Below are positions 16,711 to 25,158 of a DNA stretch of 64,000 nucleotides, in pieces. Origin of the DNA: Micromonospora sp. BL4 (GTDB taxonomy: Bacteria; Actinomycetota; Actinomycetes; Mycobacteriales; Micromonosporaceae). The translations under genes and the position numbers were made by a program. The notes beneath the pieces were generated by a model. The model made no database searches, had not been told where the DNA came from, and saw nothing but the letters and a program-made list of their open reading frames with translations. Location: positions 45,167 through 109,166 of the forward strand of contig NZ_RCVJ01000168.1 in assembly GCF_003667505.1 (NCBI RefSeq). Reading direction: 5' to 3'. Numbering within the stretch: position 1 is the stretch's first letter; the number at the start of each line of letters is the position of its first letter.

Positions 16711-17712
16711 TCAGAGGGCCGTCATGTCCCCGGTGTCGTGGAGCTCGACGCGGTCGGCCTCGGGCTCCCACAGATCCGGTTGGGCCGGCTCCCGCACGCC
16801 GATGCGCAGCGCCTCCAGCTGGGCGGCGAAGGCCAGCCCACCGAAGAGCGCCATGCCGGTGAGGTTGGCCCAGAGCAGCAACGCCATCATCCCGGTCAGC
16901 GCGCCGTAGGTCTGCCCGAAGCCGTCGCTGAACCGCACGTACGCGGCGAGCAGCAGGCTGGCCAGCCACCACAGCGCGGTCGCGATGCCGGCGCCGAAGA
17001 GCAGCCAGGACAGGCCGGGTTGCCTGCGGCGCGGCGCGTGCCGGAACAGCACCGCCACGGCGAGCACGGTCAACGCGAGGCTCAGCGGGAAGCGGACCAC
17101 GGTCCAGATGTTCCCGGCGACGTCGCCCCACTCGTAGTGCTCGCGCACCGAGTCGCCCACCGCGCCGCCGCCGACCAGGATCAGGAAGCCGGCGAGCGCG
17201 GGCAGGCCGGCGGTGACCGCCAGCACGGCGGCACGGACGTACTTCCACAGCGCCGGGCGGTCCCGCTCCACGCCGTAGATCCGGTTGGCGCCCCGTTCGA
17301 TCTGGGCCATCGTGGTGGTCAGCGCGACCAACCCGGTGAGCAGACCGAGGGTGAGCGCCAACTCACCGGCGTCCTCGACGCGTTCGCCCTCGCCGAGCAG
17401 CTCGGCCACCATCTGCTCGCTCTGGCCGGGGGTCAGCGCCAGCACGGTGTCGGCGACCACCCGGCCACCCTCCTCGACGCCCAGCTCGCTGATCAGGCCG
17501 GTGAGGGCGATCAGGAACGGCACCACGGCCAGGCACAGTTGCAGCGCGAAGGCCCGGGAGTGGCTGAACCCGTCGCCGTAGCGGAACCGGATGAAGGCGT
17601 CCCGCAGCAGGTGCCAGCCGCCCTGGCGGCGCAGGGTGTGCCAGGCGTCGTCGGCGGACAGCTCGTCGTCGGCCATCAGCCGGGTCTCCGGCACGATCCG
17701 GGTGCTACTCAC
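16711..17712 (-). CDS. YihY/BrkB-family membrane protein
   Basis: 333 residues with about six hydrophobic segments. The family regions are recognisable: SRAFALQLCLAVVPFLIAL near the N-terminus and TYGALTGMMALLLWANLTGM near residue 280. The family was once called ribonuclease BN or virulence factor BrkB; a transport role is suspected but not proven. The GTG at 17712 overlaps the end of the lipid-kinase gene by 8 bp, so the two are coupled. Confidence 0.88.
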   Translation of the reverse strand: MSSTRIVPETRLMADDELSADDAWHTLRRQGGWHLLRDAFIRFRYGDGFSHSRAFALQLCLAVVPFLIALTGLISELGVEEGGRVVADTVLALTPGQSEQMVAELLGEGERVEDAGELALTLGLLTGLVALTTTMAQIERGANRIYGVERDRPALWKYVRAAVLAVTAGLPALAGFLILVGGGAVGDSVREHYEWGDVAGNIWTVVRFPLSLALTVLAVAVLFRHAPRRRQPGLSWLLFGAGIATALWWLASLLLAAYVRFSDGFGQTYGALTGMMALLLWANLTGMALFGGLAFAAQLEALRIGVREPAQPDLWEPEADRVELHDTGDMTAL

Positions 17713-18775
17713 GGCGCGCTTCCTCGATCAGCTGCTCGCCTCGCTCCCCGGCGCTCTGCGCGTCGACGGCCAGGTCGGGGGCTTCCTCGGGCTGTGGCAC
17801 GCAGAGCCAGAGCGCCTGGGGCCGGACCTCGGCCCGCAGCTGCCGGCTGGGAGCGATGAGGTCGCCGTCCAGCTCCCGGGGCTGGGCCCGGTTGCTGGTG
17901 ACCACGACGCGACGGCCCCGGAACACCTCCATCTGCGGCACCCGGCCGTTGCGCCGGATCACCGCCCAGCCGAGCGCGAGCCAGTGCCGCAGGTTTCGCG
18001 GGGTGAGCACGGCGACGTCGAGCCAGCCGTCGTCCGGCTCGGCCTCGGTGAGCAGCCGTACGCCGCCTTGGAGCCGGCCGACGTTGGCGATCAGCACCGA
18101 GCGGGCCCGACGGCGCACCGGCGGCCGGTCGTCGATGCGGATCTGCACCCGCATCGGCCGGTCCCGCAGGTGTCGTGCGGCGCCCATCACGTACGCCGGC
18201 CAGCCGATGCGGGCCTTGGTGGTCTCGGAGGTGGCGGCGAGCATCTGGGCGTCGAAGCCCATGCCGGCCATCACGGTGAAGTACCGGTCCTCGACGGCGC
18301 CGACATCGAGCAGCCGCCGGCCGCGATCGATGGCGACCTGGAGCCCGGCGGCCATGTCGGTGGAGAGACCCAGGTTGGCGGCGAGCAGGTTGCCCGTGCC
18401 CTGGGGCAGCACGGCCAACGCCACGTCCGTGCCGACCAGCCCACTGACGCAGGACATCACGGTGCCGTCGCCGCCGCAGGCGAAGACCAGGTCGACGCCG
18501 GCCTTGACGGCCTGCTCGGTCTGGCCCCGGCCGGGGTCGTCGACGGTGGTCTCGTACCACTGCGGCTCGGGCCAGCCGGCGGCGGTCAGGGCGTCGTTCA
18601 CGGTGCGGCGCAGGTCGTCGAGATCGGCGACCTTCACCGGGTTGACCACCACGGCGGAGCGCAGCCCGCCGTCGCCGCCCGAGGGTCGCCTGTCCTGTCC
18701 AGGATCCACGGCGCCAGTGTGCAGCACCGGGGCGGCTTCAGCGAGCCCGCGAGCGGCCGGCGTCGGAAGTGCCAC
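17705..18775 (-). CDS. Diacylglycerol kinase-like lipid kinase
   Basis: 356 residues of the DAGK/LCB5 catalytic family: VVVNPVK, the glycine loop FACGGDGTVMSC, LPQGTGNLLAANLGL, and a C-terminal beta domain with DGDLIAPSRQL. It should phosphorylate a lipid alcohol such as diacylglycerol with ATP. It pairs functionally with the nearby PAP2 phosphatase as opposite steps, which is inference. The first ~38 residues are not conserved, so the true start may be further in (for example GTG 18727). Confidence 0.87.
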   Translation of the reverse strand: MALPTPAARGLAEAAPVLHTGAVDPGQDRRPSGGDGGLRSAVVVNPVKVADLDDLRRTVNDALTAAGWPEPQWYETTVDDPGRGQTEQAVKAGVDLVFACGGDGTVMSCVSGLVGTDVALAVLPQGTGNLLAANLGLSTDMAAGLQVAIDRGRRLLDVGAVEDRYFTVMAGMGFDAQMLAATSETTKARIGWPAYVMGAARHLRDRPMRVQIRIDDRPPVRRRARSVLIANVGRLQGGVRLLTEAEPDDGWLDVAVLTPRNLRHWLALGWAVIRRNGRVPQMEVFRGRRVVVTSNRAQPRELDGDLIAPSRQLRAEVRPQALWLCVPQPEEAPDLAVDAQSAGERGEQLIEEARRE

Positions 18776-18817
18776 AGACAGGTTTCAACGCGCCCGCCGC
18801 CGTTCCGCCCGCCGCTG

Positions 18818-19396
18818 TCAGGCTGTGGCCCGCAGCGCGCTCTCCACCCGTCGGCGCAGGTCGTCGAGGTCGGCCCCGGCCTCGGTGAGCACCAGCGCGC
18901 CCAGCCCCTGCCCCTCGCGGAGCACCCCGAGCAGGATGTGTTCGGTGCCGATGTGGTGGTGACGCAGCCGCAGGGCCTCGCGCAGCGACAACTCCAGGGC
19001 CTTCTTCGAGCGGGGCGAGAAGGGCCCGCCCAGGAACCGTCGGCGGCCCCAGCGGCGACGCGGCGCCGGCACGGCCTCGCGCAGGGCGTCCGGGCCGAAG
19101 GACTGTTCGATGCGGGCCACGATCGCGGCCAGGTCGATGCCGATCTCCCGCAGCGCCGCCGCGTCCGCGTCGCCGAGGCCGGCGCCGCCGGTGGCCGTGT
19201 GTCGGCGGATCCGTTCGCGCAGGTCGTCGGCGCGTACGCCGGCGTCGGCCAGCACCCGGCTGGCCAGACCCGCCTCATCGGCCGTCAGGGCGAGCAGCAG
19301 GTGCTCGGTGCCGACCGGGCGCTGCCCCTCGACCCGTGCCTCCTCCAGCGCCCGCCGCACGACGTCCCGCGCCCGGTCGGTGAACCGTTCGAACAT
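18818..19396 (-). CDS. Clp N-terminal-domain protein (ClpC-like N-domain only)
   Basis: 192 residues made of two Clp-N repeats and nothing else: FTDRARDVVRRALEEAR with GTEHLLLAL, then FSPRSKKALELSLREA with GTEHILLGVLREG. The AAA ATPase modules are absent, so it may be an adaptor or competitor for ClpC substrates or a stress sensor. The ATG at 19396 shares one base with the stop of the helix-turn-helix gene (TGATG) and has GGAGG upstream. The two form an operon. Confidence 0.9.
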   Translation of the reverse strand: MFERFTDRARDVVRRALEEARVEGQRPVGTEHLLLALTADEAGLASRVLADAGVRADDLRERIRRHTATGGAGLGDADAAALREIGIDLAAIVARIEQSFGPDALREAVPAPRRRWGRRRFLGGPFSPRSKKALELSLREALRLRHHHIGTEHILLGVLREGQGLGALVLTEAGADLDDLRRRVESALRATA

Positions 19397-19632
19397 CACG
19401 CCTCCCAGGATTGATTGACCGCCGGCCGCCCGGCGTGCTTCTTGTGGACCGCCTGCCGGCTGACCTCGAGCGCGTCGGCGATCTCCTGCCAGGACCAGCC
19501 CTGTCGACGGGCGTTGTCCACCTGGACCACCTCGAGCCGCTCGAGCAGCCGGCTCAGCGCGCGGACGGCGCGCAGCCCGACCCGGGGGTCGGTGCTGCCG
19601 GCTGCCGCCGCGAGTTCCGTCGCCTGACTCAT
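19396..19632 (-). CDS. Small helix-turn-helix regulator of the Clp-N operon
   Basis: 78 residues from the ATG at 19632. The C-terminal half is a helix-turn-helix (WSWQEIADALEVSRQAVHKKHAGR) of the type that accompanies Clp-N genes in actinobacteria. An upstream in-frame start at 19692 would place two operator-like repeats inside the gene and is rejected. It likely binds the two GTCAAC-N4-GTTGAC sites just upstream and represses its own operon. Confidence 0.87.
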   Translation of the reverse strand: MSQATELAAAAGSTDPRVGLRAVRALSRLLERLEVVQVDNARRQGWSWQEIADALEVSRQAVHKKHAGRPAVNQSWEA

Positions 19633-19635
19633 GTC

Positions 19636-19679
19636 GTCAACATACGTTGACAGCGCCACTCGTGTCAACCCCGGTTGAC
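19636..19679 (-). promoter_or_regulatory. Two matching inverted-repeat operators overlapping the promoter
   Basis: GTCAAC-N4-GTTGAC occurs twice, at 19636-19651 and 19664-19679, with centres 28 bp apart. On the minus strand the distal copy supplies a TTGACA -35 element and the proximal copy overlaps a TATGTT -10 about 17 bp later. The start codon lies only four bases beyond the proximal repeat, so the mRNA may be nearly leaderless. The arrangement fits autorepression by the helix-turn-helix product. Confidence 0.6.
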
Positions 19680-19798
19680 GAGCCGCCATCATGGCCGGCG
19701 GCCCGGCCCGATCCGGCCCGCCACCGCTACCGTCCGACTACCCTCGGTCAGGGACAGCGTGGTCGTGCCCGGGCGCGACGCCCGGGAGGTGATGTCGG

Positions 19799-20659
19799 AT
19801 GGCCGCATCCGCCGATGCAGCGGTGCTGGTCGGCCTCGGCTCGGACCACGACCTCCCGGTCGTTCACCAGGCCGCGCAGGAGGCCGCCGCGCACGGCCGG
19901 CAGCTGCACCTGCTGCACACCTTCGACTGGCAAGCGGCCTTCGCCGCCGACACCGTCGCCGCGCCCCGGGACCGCGCCGAGGATCTGATGACGCGGGGCG
20001 CCCAACTGGCCCACGGGATCGAGCCGGAGCTGACCGTCCGTGGCGAGATCGTCGAGGGCGGGATGTTGCCCATCCTGATCCGTCGATCGGAGACGGCCTT
20101 CCTGCTCGCGGTCGGCGACAGCGGGATGGCCGGCAGCGGCAAGTGCATCCCGTCCGACACGTCCGCCGTGCAGCTGGCCGCGCGGGCCGGCTGCCCGCTG
20201 CTGGTGGTGCGCCAGCAGCCGCCGCCGCAGGGCCCGGTGCTGGTCGGGGTGGACGGATCGCCCAGCTCGACCCTCGCCCTGGAGTGGGCCTTCGAGTGCG
20301 CGGCACGGCGCTGCACGCGGCTGCTCGCGCTGCGCGTGGTGGAGCCCGACGAGGACACCGGTGCCGTGACCGACCAGCTGACCGAGGTCGTGACCCGGTT
20401 CTCCGCCCGTCGGACGGAGGTGCCGGTCGAGTGCCGCGTCATCCGTGGCGACCCCGGCCAGGTGCTGGTCGACGTGTCCCGCTCGACGCAGGTCGCGCTC
20501 GTCGCCGCCCGGGGCGACGAACCGGGCCGCGGGATGCTGGGCGCGGTCGCCCAGTCCATGCTCTACCACTCCCCGGCCCCCGTGATCGTCGTCCGCGGGC
20601 TGGCCGAGGCCCCGCTCACCGGGCCCGACGCCCGCCCGAACCGGGACCAACGGCCCTGA
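19799..20659 (+). CDS. Universal stress protein, tandem UspA domains
   Basis: 286 residues in two UspA-like halves (about 1-140 and 143-275). The second half begins VLVGVDGSPSSTLALEW, the usual USP nucleotide-binding start. The end-of-domain glycine motif is degenerate in the first half (GDSGMAGSG) and only partly kept in the second (ARGDEPGRGMLGAV). Tandem USPs are typical DevR/DosR regulon members. The ATG at 19799 follows GGGAGGTGATG. Confidence 0.88.
   Translation: MAASADAAVLVGLGSDHDLPVVHQAAQEAAAHGRQLHLLHTFDWQAAFAADTVAAPRDRAEDLMTRGAQLAHGIEPELTVRGEIVEGGMLPILIRRSETAFLLAVGDSGMAGSGKCIPSDTSAVQLAARAGCPLLVVRQQPPPQGPVLVGVDGSPSSTLALEWAFECAARRCTRLLALRVVEPDEDTGAVTDQLTEVVTRFSARRTEVPVECRVIRGDPGQVLVDVSRSTQVALVAARGDEPGRGMLGAVAQSMLYHSPAPVIVVRGLAEAPLTGPDARPNRDQRP
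20643..20656. promoter_or_regulatory. DevR/DosR-like box upstream of phosphoketolase
   Basis: GGGACCAACGGCCC, overlapping the last codons of the stress-protein gene and lying ~75 bp before the phosphoketolase start. It matches the GGGAC-N5-GGCCC-type boxes found elsewhere in this island. Confidence 0.5.
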
Positions 20660-20731
20660 CCTCGGGGCGCAGGCGACGGCGAGGCTGGACGTCGGATGCC
20701 CCACTCCCCGATCTGCGAGAGGCTCAGCATC

Positions 20732-23125
20732 ATGGACACCGCACTCGATCCGAACCGGTCGATCACCGACGACGAGCTGCGCCGGCTGCACGCCTACTGG
20801 CGCGCCGCCAACTACCTCACCGTCGGGCAGATCTACCTGCTCGACAACCCCCTGCTGCGCGAGCCGCTGACCCGCGACGACATCAAGCCGCGGCTGCTCG
20901 GCCACTGGGGCACCAGCCCCGGGCTCAACCTGATCTACGCCCACCTCAACCGGGTGATCGTGACGCGTGACCTGAACGCCATGCTCATCACCGGCCCCGG
21001 GCACGGCGGCCCGGCCATCGTGGCCAACACCTGGCTGGAGGGCACCTGGTCGGAGCGCTACCACGACGTGTCGCGCGACGAGGCCGGGATGGCCCGGCTG
21101 TTCCGCCAGTTCTCCTTCCCCGGCGGCATCCCCAGCCACGTGGCGGCGGAGGTGCCGGGTTCGATCCACGAGGGCGGCGAGCTGGGGTACGCGCTGAGCC
21201 ACGCCTACGGCGCCGCCTTCGACCACCCGGACCTGCTGGTGGCCTGCGTGATCGGCGACGGGGAGGCGGAGACCGGACCGCTGGCCGGCAGCTGGCTGTC
21301 CAACGTCTTTCTCAACCCGGCCCGCGACGGCGCGGTGCTGCCCATCCTGCACCTCAACGGCTACAAGATCGCCAACCCGACCGTACTGGCCCGGATCCCC
21401 GAGGCGGACCTGCTCGGCCTTCTGCGCGGCTCCGGCTACGAGCCGTACGTGGTGGCCGGTGACGACCCGGCCCAGGTGCACCGCGCCCTCGCCGCCACGC
21501 TGGACCGGTCGCTGGACGAGATCGCCGCGATCCAGCGCAGGGCCCGCTCCGGCGGGGTCGTCGAGCGTCCCCGCTGGCCGATGATCGTCCTGCGGACGCC
21601 GAAGGGCTGGACCGGCCCCCGCGACGTCGACGGCAAGCAGGTGGAGGGCACCTACCGCGCACACCAGGTGCCGCTGTCCCTGGTACGCGACAATCCCGCG
21701 CACCTGGCCGAGCTGGAGCACTGGCTGCGCAGCTACCGGCCGGAGGAGCTGTTCGACGCGACCGGCGCGCCGGTGGACGAGCTGCGGACACTGCCGCCGC
21801 GGGGCGACCGGCGGATGAGCGCGAACCCGGTCACCAACGGCGGCGTGGTGCTCCGCGACCTGAGCCTGCCCGACTTCCGCGACTACGGCGTGGAGGTCCC
21901 CCACCCGGGCGAGCCGATGGCCGGCGCGACCGGGGTGCTCGGCCCGTGGATCCGGGACGTCATCGCCGCCAACCCGCAGACGTTCCGGCTGTTCGGCCCG
22001 GACGAGGTCGCCTCCAACCGGCTGGACGCCGCCTTCGAGGTGACCGACCGGGCCTGGGTGGCGGGCACGGTGCCGGGCGACGACCACCTCTCCCCCGACG
22101 GCCGGGTGATGGAGGTGCTCTCCGAGCACCTGTGCCAGGGCTGGCTGGAGGGCTACCTGCTGACCGGCCGGCACGGCGTGTTCACCAGCTACGAGGCGTT
22201 CATCCACATCGTCGACTCGATGCTCAACCAGCACGCCAAGTGGCTGAAGGTGACCCGGGGCATCCCGTGGCGGCAGCCGCTCGCCTCGCTGAACTATCTG
22301 CTGTCCAGCCACGTCTGGCGGCAGGACCACAACGGCTTCTCCCACCAGGACCCGGGCTTCATCGACCACGTGGTCAACAAGAAGGCCGAGGTGGTCCGGG
22401 TCTACCTGCCGCCGGACGCCAACACCCTGCTCGCCACGATGGACCACTGCCTGCGCAGCCGGCACTACATCAACGTCGTGGTGGCCGGCAAACAGCCGGC
22501 GCCGAACTGGCTGACGATGACCGAGGCGATCCAGCACACCCGGCGTGGCCTGGGCATCTGGGAGTGGGCCAGCAACGACGGCGGCACCGAGCCGGACGTC
22601 GTGCTCGCCTGCTGCGGGGACGTGCCCACCCTGGAGGCCCTGGCCGCCGCCGAACTGCTGCGCCAGCACCTCCCGGAGCTGAAGGTGCGACTCGTCAACG
22701 TGGTGGACCTGATGCGACTGCAACCGGACACCGAGCATCCGCACGGTCTGACCGACACCGAGTTCGACACCATCTTCACCGAGGACCGCCAGATCATCTT
22801 CGCGTACCACGGCTATCCGTGGCTGATCCACCGGCTCACCTACCGCCGTACCAACCACGGCAACCTGCACGTACGCGGCTACAAGGAGGAGGGCACCACC
22901 ACCACCCCGTTCGACATGGTGATGCTCAACGACCTGGACCGCTTCCACCTGGTCATCGACGTCATCGACCGGGTGCCCGGGCTGGGCGTCCGCGCCGCCC
23001 ACCTGCGCCAGCGGATGGTCGACGCCCGGCAGTCGGCGCGCGACTACACCCGCCGGTACGGCGAGGACGACCCCCAGGTCGCGGAGTGGCGCTGGGTCCG
23101 CGAAACCGACCCGACCAACCGCTGA
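20732..23125 (+). CDS. xfp: Xylulose-5-phosphate/fructose-6-phosphate phosphoketolase
   Basis: 797 residues, the standard phosphoketolase length. The thiamine-diphosphate site is visible (IGDGEAETGPLAGSW), with GHWGTSPGLNLIYAHLNR and the ITGPGHGGPA loop near the N-terminus. It splits xylulose-5-P (or fructose-6-P) with phosphate to acetyl-P and an aldose-P, a route to acetyl-P useful when respiration is limited. I start at the ATG at 20732 (MDTALDP); an upstream start at 20696 is possible. A DevR-like box precedes it and a stress-protein gene follows by 10 bp. Confidence 0.95.
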   Translation: MDTALDPNRSITDDELRRLHAYWRAANYLTVGQIYLLDNPLLREPLTRDDIKPRLLGHWGTSPGLNLIYAHLNRVIVTRDLNAMLITGPGHGGPAIVANTWLEGTWSERYHDVSRDEAGMARLFRQFSFPGGIPSHVAAEVPGSIHEGGELGYALSHAYGAAFDHPDLLVACVIGDGEAETGPLAGSWLSNVFLNPARDGAVLPILHLNGYKIANPTVLARIPEADLLGLLRGSGYEPYVVAGDDPAQVHRALAATLDRSLDEIAAIQRRARSGGVVERPRWPMIVLRTPKGWTGPRDVDGKQVEGTYRAHQVPLSLVRDNPAHLAELEHWLRSYRPEELFDATGAPVDELRTLPPRGDRRMSANPVTNGGVVLRDLSLPDFRDYGVEVPHPGEPMAGATGVLGPWIRDVIAANPQTFRLFGPDEVASNRLDAAFEVTDRAWVAGTVPGDDHLSPDGRVMEVLSEHLCQGWLEGYLLTGRHGVFTSYEAFIHIVDSMLNQHAKWLKVTRGIPWRQPLASLNYLLSSHVWRQDHNGFSHQDPGFIDHVVNKKAEVVRVYLPPDANTLLATMDHCLRSRHYINVVVAGKQPAPNWLTMTEAIQHTRRGLGIWEWASNDGGTEPDVVLACCGDVPTLEALAAAELLRQHLPELKVRLVNVVDLMRLQPDTEHPHGLTDTEFDTIFTEDRQIIFAYHGYPWLIHRLTYRRTNHGNLHVRGYKEEGTTTTPFDMVMLNDLDRFHLVIDVIDRVPGLGVRAAHLRQRMVDARQSARDYTRRYGEDDPQVAEWRWVRETDPTNR

Positions 23126-23135
23126 GGAGGACGAC

Positions 23136-23981
23136 GTGCGGGACGCGGAGATCCTGATCGGCTACGACGGCTCCACCGACGCCTCGGTGGCTCTGGACTG
23201 GGCGCTGGACGAGGCCGAGCACAGCGGCCAGCCGGTGCGACTGGCGTACGTCTTCGAATGGCTGACCGTGGCCGGCTGGGTCGGTCCGGGCGTCGCGCCC
23301 GGCGTCTGGCCGGACGACACCGCACGGCGGCAGGTCGAGGAGCTGGTCCGCAAGGCCGCGGCGGACGCCGCCACCGCGCATCCCGGGCTCACCGTCACCG
23401 GCGAGGTGTACGACGGCCCGCCCGCCCTGGTGTTGCAGGAACGCTCGGCCGAGGCCGGCCTGCTGGTGCTCGGCAGCCGCGGCCACGGCGGGTTCGGCGG
23501 GCTGCTCGCCGGGTCGACGGCGGTGGCCGTCACGGCGCACGCGCACTGCCCGGTCGTGGTGGTCCGGGACGGGGCCGTCAGCGGGCCGACCGGTCCGGTG
23601 GCGGTCGGCGTGGACGGCTCGGAACCGTCGCTGGTGGCGCTCGGCTTCGCCGCCGAACGGGCGGCGCAGCGGCAGGTGCCGCTGCGGGTCCTGCACGCCT
23701 GGACCCCCGGTCCCGGCGGGGCGGCCGGGGTGCCCGACGAACGGGAGGCGGTGGAGCAGGCGCTGGAACCCTGGCGGCGGACGTACGCGGAGCTGAGCAT
23801 CTCCGTCGACCTGGTCCCGGGCAGCCCGGCGGCCATGCTGATCGAGGCGAGCCGCGACGCGCGGCTGGTGGTGGTCGGCAGTCGGGGCCGGGGCGGGCTG
23901 GCCGGAACGCTGCTCGGCTCGGTGAGCCAGCAGCTGATCCAGCACGCCCACTGCCCGGTCGCGGTGGTCCGGGAACGCTGA
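23136..23981 (+). CDS. Universal stress protein, tandem UspA domains
   Basis: 281 residues in two UspA halves. Each ends with the ATP-binding glycine motif: GSRGHGGFGGLLAGSTAVAV, then GSRGRGGLAGTLLGSVSQQL. Each begins with a VDGS/YDGS motif. The GTG at 23136 has a perfect GAGGAGG site ten bases before it and follows the phosphoketolase by 10 bp, so the two are one operon. Confidence 0.92.
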   Translation: MRDAEILIGYDGSTDASVALDWALDEAEHSGQPVRLAYVFEWLTVAGWVGPGVAPGVWPDDTARRQVEELVRKAAADAATAHPGLTVTGEVYDGPPALVLQERSAEAGLLVLGSRGHGGFGGLLAGSTAVAVTAHAHCPVVVVRDGAVSGPTGPVAVGVDGSEPSLVALGFAAERAAQRQVPLRVLHAWTPGPGGAAGVPDEREAVEQALEPWRRTYAELSISVDLVPGSPAAMLIEASRDARLVVVGSRGRGGLAGTLLGSVSQQLIQHAHCPVAVVRER

Positions 23982-23987
23982 CCCTCG

Positions 23988-24024
23988 GGGGCCAACGGCC
24001 CGACCTGGCCGGGACCTTCGGCCC
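23988..24024. promoter_or_regulatory. Paired DevR/DosR-like boxes
   Basis: GGGGCCAACGGCCC (23988-24001) and GGGACCTTCGGCCC (24011-24024), with centres 23 bp apart, about two helical turns. Both lie ~100 bp upstream of the Acg-type gene at 24124. Side-by-side boxes are the usual arrangement at promoters strongly induced by DosR. Confidence 0.6.
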
Positions 24025-24123
24025 CTGCGCACTGCCGCCGGATGCCGCAGGATGGAGCGGCAAGCCAGGGCCGAGCGCCGACGGACACGGCACCGGACCG
24101 GCAGAGACGGAAAGGTCGTGACC

Positions 24124-25119
24124 ATGAGTCAGGAAGGCCAGCTGACCACCGCGCTGGCGGAGGCCGCCGCCACCGCCGGCCACGCCCCCTCGGTGCACAA
24201 CACTCAGCCGTGGCACTGGCGGGTGCTGCCCGACGCGCTGGAGCTGCGCTCGGTCGCCGACCGGCAGCTCGCCGCCACCGACCCCGAGGGCCGACTGCTC
24301 GCGATCAGCTGCGGCATCGCCCTGCACCACGCCCGGCTCGCGCTGGCGGCCGAGGGGTGGCGCGCCGTGGTGGAGCGGCTGCCGGACCCGGGCGACAGTG
24401 AGCTGCTGGCCCGGCTGACCGACCTGAGCCGGACCGCGGCGGACGCGGACGCCATGCGGATGGTGCAGTGCATGCAGGTCCGGCACACCGACCGGCGGCC
24501 GGTGAGCGACGAACCGGTGCCCACCGCCGCGATCGGGGAGATCACCCGAGCGGTCACCGCGGAGGGCTGCCGGCTGCAGATCCTCGACCGCGACCAGGTG
24601 CTGGAGGTCGCCGCCACGGCCGCGCACGCCGACACGGTGGAGGCCGAGGATCCGGCGCTGAGCGCCGAGCTGGCGTACTGGACCAGCCGGGCCGGCACCG
24701 GCACCGGGCTGCCGCCGGAGGTGCTGCCCGCGCAGCCTCCGCAGACCACCGTGCCGGGGCGCGACTTCGGCCGTCCCGGCAGCCTGCCGGTGGGTCCGGG
24801 CCACGACCGCATGGCGGTGTACGCGATGCTGCACGGCGACGAGGACGAGCGGGACAGCTGGCTGCGCGCCGGGGAGGCGCTCTCCGCCGGCTGGTTGACC
24901 GCCACGCGGCTCGGCGTGTCGGTGGTGCCGCTCAGCGCGGTGGTGGAGGTGCCGGGCACCCGGCAGACCCTGCGTCAGCTGCTCTCCGGGATCGGCTTCC
25001 CGTACCTCGTGCTGCGGTTGGGCATCGCGGACCCGGCGCACGCGGGCCCGCCACACACCCCGCGGCTGACCACCGAGCAGGTGGTCGACACCTCCGCGGT
25101 CCGCGGCGAGCGGGGCTGA
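24124..25119 (+). CDS. Acg-type nitroreductase-like flavoprotein
   Basis: 331 residues of the Acg subgroup of the nitroreductase family, which is tied to DosR regulons. The N-terminal APSVHNTQPWHWRV motif is characteristic; RHTDRRPVSD and WLRAGEALSAGWLTAT follow. Acg proteins bind FMN but are atypical nitroreductases, possibly flavin-sequestering; the reaction is unknown. The ATG at 24124 follows GGAAAGG. Two DevR-like boxes lie upstream. A second Acg-type gene lies at 27751. Confidence 0.88.
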   Translation: MSQEGQLTTALAEAAATAGHAPSVHNTQPWHWRVLPDALELRSVADRQLAATDPEGRLLAISCGIALHHARLALAAEGWRAVVERLPDPGDSELLARLTDLSRTAADADAMRMVQCMQVRHTDRRPVSDEPVPTAAIGEITRAVTAEGCRLQILDRDQVLEVAATAAHADTVEAEDPALSAELAYWTSRAGTGTGLPPEVLPAQPPQTTVPGRDFGRPGSLPVGPGHDRMAVYAMLHGDEDERDSWLRAGEALSAGWLTATRLGVSVVPLSAVVEVPGTRQTLRQLLSGIGFPYLVLRLGIADPAHAGPPHTPRLTTEQVVDTSAVRGERG

Positions 25120-25158
25120 CCGGTCCGGCACCATGGTCATCGGCGATAGCATCGCGCC

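Noticed and set aside
19633..19692. Longer start for the small helix-turn-helix protein
   Set aside because: It would translate through both operator repeats and the -10/-35 elements.
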